From NCBI GenBank assembly GCA_946409675.1, contig CAMJXI010000020.1, positions 1-12,268 of the forward strand: 12,268 nt of DNA. Direction: 5' to 3'. A model generated the notes under the pieces. The model searched no databases and was not told the DNA's origin. It saw only the letters and a list, made by a program, of their open reading frames with translations. The DNA is from an uncultured Lactobacillus sp. GTDB taxonomy: Bacteria > Bacillota > Bacilli > Lactobacillales > Lactobacillaceae. Made by a program: the position numbers and the translations under genes. Positions 7,639 through 12,268 of this stretch are shown piece after piece (the first letter of the stretch is position 1; every line of letters starts with the position of its first letter).

Positions 7639-8976
7639 ATGGATTTTACTTTTGATTCGCAAGAAAGCACTAACGCACTCATTAAAGTAATCGGCGTCGG
7701 TGGTGCTGGTGGTAACGCCGTCAACCGAATGATTGATGAAGGCGTGCAAGGTGTACAATTTATCGCTGCTAATACTGATGTGCAAGCTTTAGACAGTTCA
7801 AAGGCAGAAACAAAGATTCAACTTGGACCAAAACTTACTAGAGGTCTTGGTGCAGGCTCAAATCCAGACATTGGCCAAAATGCCGCTGAAGAAAGTGCGC
7901 AAACAATCGAGGATGAACTAAAGGGTGCAGACATGATCTTCATCACCGCCGGTATGGGTGGTGGTACTGGTACTGGTGCTGCTCCAGTAGTTGCTCGCAT
8001 TGCTAAAGAAACTGGCGCGCTAACAGTTGGTGTTGTAACTAGACCTTTCTTGTTTGAAGGACCAAAACGTTCAAAGAACGCTGCCGCTGGTATTTCAAAC
8101 ATGAAACAATTTGTTGATACATTGGTGATTATCGCTAACAACAGATTACTTGAAATCGTCGACAAGAAGACACCAATGCTTGAAGCCTTCAGAGAAGCCG
8201 ACAACGTCTTACGACAAGGTGTGCAAGGTATTTCTGATTTGATTACTTCAACCGACTACGTGAACCTCGACTTCGCTGACGTGAAGACCGTCATGGAAAA
8301 TCAAGGTTCAGCCTTGATGGGTATCGGTTATGCAACCGGTGAAAACAGAACCATCGAAGCGACGAAGAAAGCTATTTCTTCACCATTGCTCGAAGTTTCC
8401 ATCGATGGCGCAAAACAAGTCTTGCTGAATATCACTGGTGGACCTGACTTGACCTTGTTTGAAGCCCAAGATGCTTCAAGCATCGTTAGCCAAGCAGCCG
8501 GAGATGATATCAACATCATATTTGGTACTTCAATCAATCCAAATCTTGGTGATGAAGTTGTCGTCACAGTTATCGCAACTGGGATTGATGACGAGATTGA
8601 AAAAGCTGCTAGCTTACGTGCACCAACTACTCGTCGTCAGATGGGTAACGACATCACTTCCGTTCGCCCAGTTCAAAAGACTGAATCAGGCTTCACAGAA
8701 GAAAGTGTCCAACAAACTCCAACTCCCGCACCAAAAGCTCCCGAGACAGTAAACGCAAATAACGACGGCTTGGTTGATCCAACTTCTGTTTGGAACTTAA
8801 AACCAGACGGACCAGATGCTAAACCTGTTGAAAATGTACGTGAAAACGTCCAACCACAAGAAAAAACAAATTTTGGTAATGTTGAAGAACCAAGTGTCTC
8901 ACAAATCGAAACTAACGTTGAAGATGATGATGACGATAATTTACCACCATTCTTTAAACGTCGTCGCAATAACTAG
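7639..8976 (+). CDS. ftsZ: Cell division protein FtsZ (tubulin-like GTPase)
   Basis: Tubulin homologue that polymerises with GTP into the Z ring and recruits the divisome. 445 residues from the ATG at 7639, preceded by a perfect SD (AAGGAGG, 7623-7629). The N-terminal nucleotide-binding part includes [13 protein letters not shown] (about 19-31) and the tubulin signature GMGGGTGTG at 105-113. The T7 synergy loop [11 protein letters not shown] at 209-219 has the catalytic aspartates 211 and 214. A disordered linker rich in Pro, Thr, Asn and Glu covers about 320-425. The C-terminal peptide, 429-445, is acidic (five Asp), then NLPPFF, then a basic KRRRNN tail; it is the expected docking site for FtsA and SepF. 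No truncation or altered catalytic residue is seen. sepF follows after 34 bases with its own strong SD. Confidence 0.99.
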   Translation: MDFTFDSQESTNALIKVIGVGGAGGNAVNRMIDEGVQGVQFIAANTDVQALDSSKAETKIQLGPKLTRGLGAGSNPDIGQNAAEESAQTIEDELKGADMIFITAGMGGGTGTGAAPVVARIAKETGALTVGVVTRPFLFEGPKRSKNAAAGISNMKQFVDTLVIIANNRLLEIVDKKTPMLEAFREADNVLRQGVQGISDLITSTDYVNLDFADVKTVMENQGSALMGIGYATGENRTIEATKKAISSPLLEVSIDGAKQVLLNITGGPDLTLFEAQDASSIVSQAAGDDINIIFGTSINPNLGDEVVVTVIATGIDDEIEKAASLRAPTTRRQMGNDITSVRPVQKTESGFTEESVQQTPTPAPKAPETVNANNDGLVDPTSVWNLKPDGPDAKPVENVRENVQPQEKTNFGNVEEPSVSQIETNVEDDDDDNLPPFFKRRRNN

Positions 8977-9010
8977 ACAAGAATAGACCATTTTTAAGGA
9001 GGAACTTATT

Positions 9011-9430
9011 ATGGCTTTTGATAAATTAGGTAGATTCTTTGGACTTTCTGAAGAAGAAGGTGCTGAAGATTATGAATACGAAACAAACGAAACCGGTACT
9101 GAAGGCGAAGCTTTAAGCCGCGACAACGTCGTGTCAATTAAGGCAGGTAATAATCCCACCAGTAAAATTGTTCTGTTCGAACCTCGGGTTTATGCCGATG
9201 CTAAAGATGTTGCAAAACACTTGATGGACAACAAAGCCATCATCATTAACTTTTCTAGAATGGAAGACGGTCAAGCTAAACGAATCGTCGACTTCATTAC
9301 TGGGACTGTTTATGCATTAAACGGTGCTATCACGCGTGTCGGTGACAAAATTTTCTTGGCAACTCCACCAAAATTTGAGACCGATGGCAAGATTGCCGAA
9401 TTACTTGATAAAAAGGAAAATGACTATTAA
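9011..9430 (+). CDS. sepF: Cell division protein SepF
   Basis: Cytoplasmic membrane-associated protein that binds the FtsZ C-terminus and can bundle and anchor FtsZ filaments alongside FtsA. 139 residues, a usual length. The N-terminus (MAFDKLGRFFGL) looks like the amphipathic membrane-binding helix. An acidic Glu/Tyr/Thr linker spans about 14-40. The conserved SepF (DUF552) domain spans about 50-128, with FEPRVYADAKDVAKHL, IINFSRM, IVDFITGTVYALNG and ITRVGDKIFLATP. The SD AAGGAGG at 8996-9002 is eight bases before the ATG. Its stop codon overlaps the ylmG start by one base (TAATG). The pyridoxal-phosphate protein gene ylmE, often found before sepF in bacilli, is not present between ftsZ and sepF here. 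Confidence 0.97.
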   Translation: MAFDKLGRFFGLSEEEGAEDYEYETNETGTEGEALSRDNVVSIKAGNNPTSKIVLFEPRVYADAKDVAKHLMDNKAIIINFSRMEDGQAKRIVDFITGTVYALNGAITRVGDKIFLATPPKFETDGKIAELLDKKENDY

Positions 9431-9723
9431 TGTTTCAGATTTTAAGCACGATTTATAATATTTTATCAGAGCTCATTTACCTCTACAGTGTGCTTGTAGT
9501 TGTTTCTGCTCTTTTATCATGGGTTCCAAGCCTAATGAACACCAAATTCGGTGATTTCTTAGGTCGCATCGTCAATCCTTATCTCTCTTTCTTTGATCGA
9601 ATTATTCCATCATTTGCCGGGATTAGTTTCTCACCGGTGGTGGCATTGTTAGTGCTCTATGCTTTTAATAAGTATGTCCTTTACTTTATCTTCTCGTTCT
9701 TAGTTCGAATCTTGGTAGGATAA
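9430..9723 (+). CDS. ylmG: YggT/YlmG family membrane protein
   Basis: Small integral membrane protein of 97 residues, a usual length for the family. Two hydrophobic stretches (about 8-30 and 63-93) flank a conserved loop: ALLSWVP, then NPYLSFFDRIIP and FAGISFSPVVALL. The exact role is unsettled. The family is consistently linked to sepF and ftsZ, and plant and cyanobacterial relatives affect chloroplast or nucleoid organisation. The start overlaps the sepF stop by one base, and its likely SD (AAGGA, 9413-9417) lies inside sepF at a somewhat long spacing of 12 bases, suggesting reinitiation from sepF translation. ylmH starts 2 bases after its stop. Confidence 0.92.
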   Translation: MFQILSTIYNILSELIYLYSVLVVVSALLSWVPSLMNTKFGDFLGRIVNPYLSFFDRIIPSFAGISFSPVVALLVLYAFNKYVLYFIFSFLVRILVG

Positions 9724-9725
9724 CA

Positions 9726-10538
9726 ATGAGTGAAAAGACGCAAGCAAGTTCTTTTTACCAACATTTTGCAGTAACCGAAAGGCCAACAGTGGATTACTTT
9801 GTTGGCCTTTTTAATCAGTTTGTTTTTAAACAGGATCAAATCTTGACGGATTTCTTGAATCCGCGGGAGCAGTTCATCTTAAAGACCATCGTGGGATATA
9901 ATGCTCAACTCGAATTTTTCGGTGGCTTTACTGGTGCAGAACGCAAACGCGCAATTATCGCTTCCTACGAGGAAAGTATCACACCTTATGATTTTGGGGT
10001 GCAGGTGCTTGAGGTCGAATACAACCAGAAGTTCAACAAGATTGAACACCGTAATCTATATGGCACAATCGTCAACTTAGGCTTAGAATTAAACGTGTTT
10101 GGCGACTTGATTCACGATGAACAAGATAATTGGCAGTTTTTGGTCAACCAAAAGAACGCGGCTTATGTTGAAAGCCAAATGACCAAGGTTGGTTCGGTCA
10201 AGGTAAACTTGGTCGAGAAGAAGTTAGGCCAGTTGCTCGTGCAAACTGATGAGAGTACTATGGAAACTATCCTGGTCAGCTCGCTCCGATTAGATAATGT
10301 TGTTAGTAGCGTAACCAAAATGAGTCGCTCACAGGTCAAAGACCAACTTTTGCAAAAACTTATCAAAATAAATTGGCTTGCGACACAAGATTCTAATATA
10401 ATGGTTAGGAATAGTGACGTAATCAGTGTACGGCATTTTGGCAGATTTCAGATAATCGGTGAAGTTGGGGAAACCAAACGGGGAAAACACCGGTTAGAAA
10501 TAAAAATTTGGCGATCAAAAAGAAAAAGGGTGAAATAA
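9726..10538 (+). CDS. ylmH: YlmH family S4-domain RNA-binding protein
   Basis: RNA-binding protein of 270 residues. The N-terminal two thirds is the YlmH domain (for example FLNPREQFIL and GGFTGAERKRAII). The C-terminus carries an S4 domain at about 187-247 (LRLDNVVSSVTKMSRSQVKDQL, then NSDVISVRHFGRFQI), ending in a basic tail with KRGKHR and RSKRKRVK. S4 domains bind structured RNA. YlmH of Bacillus subtilis has been connected with rescue of stalled ribosomes, and in pneumococcus the locus was linked to division. Which role applies here is not visible. The ATG at 9726 is 2 bases after ylmG, with a modest SD (TAGGA, 9716-9720). The 5' coding region contains a perfect inverted repeat followed by T residues (9778-9812). 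The last base of the stop codon is the first base of the divIVA ATG. Confidence 0.94.
   Translation: MSEKTQASSFYQHFAVTERPTVDYFVGLFNQFVFKQDQILTDFLNPREQFILKTIVGYNAQLEFFGGFTGAERKRAIIASYEESITPYDFGVQVLEVEYNQKFNKIEHRNLYGTIVNLGLELNVFGDLIHDEQDNWQFLVNQKNAAYVESQMTKVGSVKVNLVEKKLGQLLVQTDESTMETILVSSLRLDNVVSSVTKMSRSQVKDQLLQKLIKINWLATQDSNIMVRNSDVISVRHFGRFQIIGEVGETKRGKHRLEIKIWRSKRKRVK
9778..9812 (+). repeat. Perfect 11-bp inverted repeat with T-run inside ylmH (terminator-like hairpin)
   Basis: AAAGGCCAACA at 9778-9788 is exactly complementary to TGTTGGCCTTT at 9800-9810, separated by an 11-base loop. Five T residues run from 9808 to 9812. The stem has a GC-rich core (GGCC) and A/T flanks, the shape of an intrinsic terminator. 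It lies in frame within ylmH, around residues 18-29, about 50 bases after the start codon. The repeat is directly seen; termination activity is inference, and translating ribosomes could mask it. Confidence 0.85.
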
Positions 10539-11356
10539 TGAATTTAACTCCCATGGATATCCATAACAAAGATTTTAGTATCAGCAAGCGAGGCTACGAT
10601 CAAAATCAAGTCGATTTATTTTTGGACGAGATTATCGAAGCATACAGCGACTCACTTGACCAAATTACTGATTTGGAAAATAAAGTCTCTGACCTAGAAC
10701 ACACAGCACCAGTTGCTACAGAGCCTACACCAGTACCAGTGGCTGAACCAGCCGTTTCTTCAGAAACAGACCGGACTGCTGAAGCTCAACAAGTTAGTGA
10801 ATTATTGCTTTCAGCTCAAAAGTCAGCTGACTTAATCACTAAGGCTGCTTACGAAGAAGCAGAGAAGATTATCACTGACGCTGCTAACAAGGCGCAAGCG
10901 ATGATTCCAGCCGCAGAAGAAAAAGCTCCAGAACTCGATACTTCTGCAAAGGATGAACTCGAAGAAAACATCGAAACTTTACAAGGCGACTATGACCGCT
11001 TGAAGGTCAAGGTAAGTGACTTCCGTGACAAGAGCAAGATGTTGTTACAAAAGGAATTAGAAGAACTCGATGATGAGAACTGGCAATATTGGCTCGACCG
11101 TTACTATGGTACTGAACGCATCTACCCAGTAGATGGCGAACCAATCAATGTTGAACCAGTCGATGACGCAAGCGAACTTGACACGAACGCCACTAATGAC
11201 GTAGAATCTAGTCACGGTGTTTCTCCAAGTGCAGATGGCGAACCGATTGCTACCGGCGATAATCCAACTAACGTTGCGGTTACTCCAACCCCTTCAGACG
11301 AAGAATATTTGGATTATGGTCCAGTAATTATCTTCCCAGAAGACTTGAAGAAATAA
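10538..11356 (+). CDS. divIVA: DivIVA family cell division/polarity protein
   Basis: Coiled-coil protein that accumulates at negatively curved membrane (septum, poles) and recruits division or cell-wall factors. 272 residues from the ATG at 10538, with SD AAAGGG (10525-10530); an in-frame TTG at 10508 lies inside ylmH and is rejected. The N-terminal lipid-binding domain is clear (LTPMDIHNKDFS, then RGYDQNQVDLFLDEII). Residue 17, before Arg18, is lysine instead of the usual Phe or Met. A first coiled coil (about 26-50) is followed by a Pro/Ala/Thr/Glu-rich spacer (about 53-85). The main coiled coil is at about 85-190 (AQQVSELLLSAQKSADLI, then ENIETLQGDYDRLKVKV). After it comes WQYWLDRYYG and an acidic, low-complexity tail with two DGEPI copies ending in VIIFPEDLKK. 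Position between ylmH and ileS is the standard Lactobacillales arrangement. Confidence 0.96.
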   Translation: MNLTPMDIHNKDFSISKRGYDQNQVDLFLDEIIEAYSDSLDQITDLENKVSDLEHTAPVATEPTPVPVAEPAVSSETDRTAEAQQVSELLLSAQKSADLITKAAYEEAEKIITDAANKAQAMIPAAEEKAPELDTSAKDELEENIETLQGDYDRLKVKVSDFRDKSKMLLQKELEELDDENWQYWLDRYYGTERIYPVDGEPINVEPVDDASELDTNATNDVESSHGVSPSADGEPIATGDNPTNVAVTPTPSDEEYLDYGPVIIFPEDLKK

Positions 11357-11372
11357 CTAGCAGTACTTTTAA

Positions 11373-11378
11373 TAAAAT
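11373..11378 (+). promoter_or_regulatory. Possible -10 box for the ileS leader transcript
   Basis: TAAAAT, one mismatch from consensus, lies about 22 bases upstream of the T-box stem I, where a leader promoter is expected. The nearest -35-like TTGAAG (11345-11350, within the end of divIVA) is 22 bases away, which is too far, so the assignment is weak. No terminator separates divIVA from the leader, so read-through from divIVA is also possible. Confidence 0.25.
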
Positions 11379-11394
11379 AAATCAATTTTGCAAT

Positions 11395-11593
11395 CAATTT
11401 AGATTGGTAGTCTACTAAGTCAATCAGCGAGTTAACGATAGTGTGAGGTTAACAACGACTAATACGGTATATCACCTACCATACAAATCTAACGTTTCTA
11501 CACGTTACGTAGATCCAAGTGGAACAAATTTATTTTGTTCAATTTAGGTGGTACCACGATAATCTCGTCCTATTGATAGGGCGAGTTTTTTTT
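11395..11593 (+). promoter_or_regulatory. T-box riboswitch, isoleucine-specific, upstream of ileS
   Basis: Leader RNA that senses uncharged tRNA-Ile and prevents transcription termination when isoleucyl-tRNA is scarce. Stem I base: AGATT and GGTAG (11401-11410) pair with CTACC (11476-11480) and AATCT (11486-11490). The tRNA-elbow module is present as an AG-bulge-like AGCGAG (11426-11431) and a distal loop GTGTGAG (11441-11447), closed by GTTAAC repeats. The specifier is most likely ATC (Ile) at 11471-11473, followed by ACC. A stem III candidate is AACGT/ACGTT (11491-11506). A further hairpin, GAACAAA/TTTGTTC, is at 11522-11540. The conserved T-box AGGTGGTACCACG is at 11546-11558; its TGGT can pair with an ACCA tRNA end, as for tRNA-Ile with discriminator A. 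The terminator follows. Specifier, T-box and downstream gene all agree. Confidence 0.95.
11564..11593 (+). terminator. Intrinsic terminator of the T-box leader
   Basis: CTCGTCCT (11564-11571) pairs with AGGGCGAG (11578-11585) through eight pairs, including one G-T wobble, around a six-base loop. Eight T residues follow (11586-11593). The 5' arm would be partly taken up by the antiterminator formed with the T-box sequence, which is the switch mechanism. Confidence 0.93.
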
Positions 11594-11611
11594 ATTGAAG
11601 GAGAATAGGGA

Positions 11612-12247
11612 ATGAAAATCAAAGAGACACTTAACCTGGGAAAAACAGACTTTCCTATGCGTGGTAATCTACCAGTAAGTGAAGCAAAACGCGAAGAAGT
11701 TTGGCGCGAAAATAAAGTTTATGAACAACGTTTGGCTTTAAATGCAGACAAACCTAGTTTTATTTTGCATGATGGCCCTCCATTTGCGAATGGTAACATT
11801 CACATGGGTCACGCCTTGAACAAGATTAGTAAGGATATTATTGTCCGTTACAAATCAATGTCAGGCTTTAGAACACCCTACGTCCCTGGTTGGGATACTC
11901 ATGGTTTGCCAATCGAACAACAACTGGCCAAAGCCGGTGTTAAGCGCAAGGAAATTCCGATGGCCGAATACCGTGAAATGTGCCGCAAGTTTGCGATGGG
12001 TGAAATCGACAAACAACGCACAGACTTTAAACGCCTCGGTGTGAACGCTGATTGGGATCATCCCTACATCACCTTACAACCAGAATTTGAAGCTGAAGAA
12101 GTGCGTGTTTTTGGTGAAATGTTCAATAAGGGTTATATCTACAAAGGTAAGAAACCCGTTTATTGGTCACCAAGTTCAGAGTCAACGCTTGCTGAAGCTG
12201 AAATCGAATATAAAGACGTTAAGACTGCTTCGATTTATGTAGCCTAA
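11612..12247 (+). CDS. ileS: Isoleucine--tRNA ligase (IleS), N-terminal part, interrupted by an in-frame stop
   Basis: Class I aminoacyl-tRNA synthetase that charges tRNA-Ile. The ATG at 11612 has SD AAGGAG at 11598-11603, just after the T-box terminator. The N-terminus is highly typical: [33 protein letters not shown] at 54-71 with the HIGH motif as HMGH at 64-67, [25 protein letters not shown] and [21 protein letters not shown]. The frame closes with TAA at 12245-12247 after 211 residues, while full IleS has about 920-930. The bases after the stop continue in the same frame as KVVDGKG, resembling the normal IleS sequence at this point. So this is the first part of a normal-looking ileS with a nonsense codon. 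The editing domain, the KMSKS loop and the anticodon-binding domain would lie beyond the window. It may be a true pseudogene, a sequencing or assembly error near a contig end, or a recoded codon; an error seems most likely. Confidence 0.93.
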   Translation: MKIKETLNLGKTDFPMRGNLPVSEAKREEVWRENKVYEQRLALNADKPSFILHDGPPFANGNIHMGHALNKISKDIIVRYKSMSGFRTPYVPGWDTHGLPIEQQLAKAGVKRKEIPMAEYREMCRKFAMGEIDKQRTDFKRLGVNADWDHPYITLQPEFEAEEVRVFGEMFNKGYIYKGKKPVYWSPSSESTLAEAEIEYKDVKTASIYVA

Positions 12248-12268
12248 AAGGTAGTTGATGGCAAAGGA
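12245..12268 (+). other. In-frame TAA in ileS followed by continuing IleS-like frame
   Basis: After ...ASIYVA the frame reads TAA, then AAG GTA GTT GAT GGC AAA GGA to the window end (KVVDGKG). In typical bacterial IleS this spot reads like SIYVAF-x-V-x-DGKG, so the stop sits where Phe is usual and no frame shift has occurred. A TTA codon would need one change to TAA, and TTT or TTC two. Only seven codons after the stop are visible. Confidence 0.8.

Noticed and set aside
7818..8204. 128-codon minus-strand frame across the FtsZ GTPase region
   Set aside because: It mirrors the glycine-rich FtsZ motifs as a Pro/Ala-rich antisense translation, with no independent coding evidence.
10508..10537. 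TTG at 10508 as divIVA start (adding MAIKKKKGEI)
   Set aside because: It lies inside ylmH, and the extra residues are not DivIVA-like. The conserved DivIVA N-terminus starts at the ATG at 10538, with an SD just upstream.
11388..11416. TTGCAA (11388) with TCTACT (11411) as the ileS promoter
   Set aside because: Spacing is 17, but the -10 match is poor and would fall inside T-box stem I, removing its 5' strand from the transcript.
1..12268. Mobile elements, phage genes, defence systems, tRNA or rRNA genes
   Set aside because: All coding space is filled by recognised dcw genes and ileS; no transposase, integrase, terminal inverted repeats, cloverleaf or array was seen.

Overview
The window is a stretch of the dcw (division and cell wall) cluster of a Gram-positive bacterium, followed by the start of ileS. 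All genes are on the + strand. The order is PBP2X-type transpeptidase, mraY, murD, murG, divIB, ftsA, ftsZ, sepF, ylmG, ylmH, divIVA, T-box leader, ileS. PASTA domains on the transpeptidase, DivIB (the Firmicutes FtsQ), SepF, DivIVA and a transcription-terminating T-box all point to Firmicutes. The compact order without spoVD, murB, ftsW or ylmD/E, and the residue patterns, fit Lactobacillales, most likely Lactobacillaceae. That genus-level placement is an inference from gene order and protein character; no 16S is present. Base composition looks moderately AT-rich by eye.

Layout. Positions 1-1603 hold the 3' part of the septal transpeptidase gene (its start lies outside the window). It is followed within 2 bases by mraY, then murD (49-base gap) and murG (3-base gap), which make lipid I and lipid II. 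After a 57-base gap comes divIB, then an 81-base AT-rich gap with a consensus -10 box, then ftsA (TTG start) and ftsZ with a strong Shine-Dalgarno (SD). The sepF-ylmG-ylmH-divIVA block is very tight: sepF/ylmG and ylmH/divIVA each overlap by one base (TAATG), and ylmG/ylmH are 2 bases apart. Positions 11357-11611 are non-coding and hold an isoleucine-specific T-box riboswitch with an intrinsic terminator, directly upstream of ileS. No other gap exceeds 300 bases.

How the genes work together. MurD, MraY and MurG supply lipid II. FtsZ is tethered to the membrane by FtsA and SepF, PBP2X and DivIB do septal synthesis, DivIVA marks curved membrane at septum and poles, and YlmG and YlmH are conserved companions of the FtsZ block. 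IleS is functionally unrelated and has its own tRNA-sensing control.

Most notable observations: (1) an in-frame TAA at codon 212 of ileS, after which the same frame continues with IleS-like residues to the window end; (2) a perfect 11-bp inverted repeat followed by a T-run inside the 5' coding part of ylmH, shaped like an intrinsic terminator; (3) DivIVA with lysine where the membrane-inserting hydrophobic residue (Phe17 in Bacillus subtilis) is expected; (4) an SVMK active-site tetrad in PBP2X. I found no mobile element, CRISPR array, phage gene, tRNA or rRNA, and no evidence of a wholly new system. This is a conserved core region with a few local oddities.
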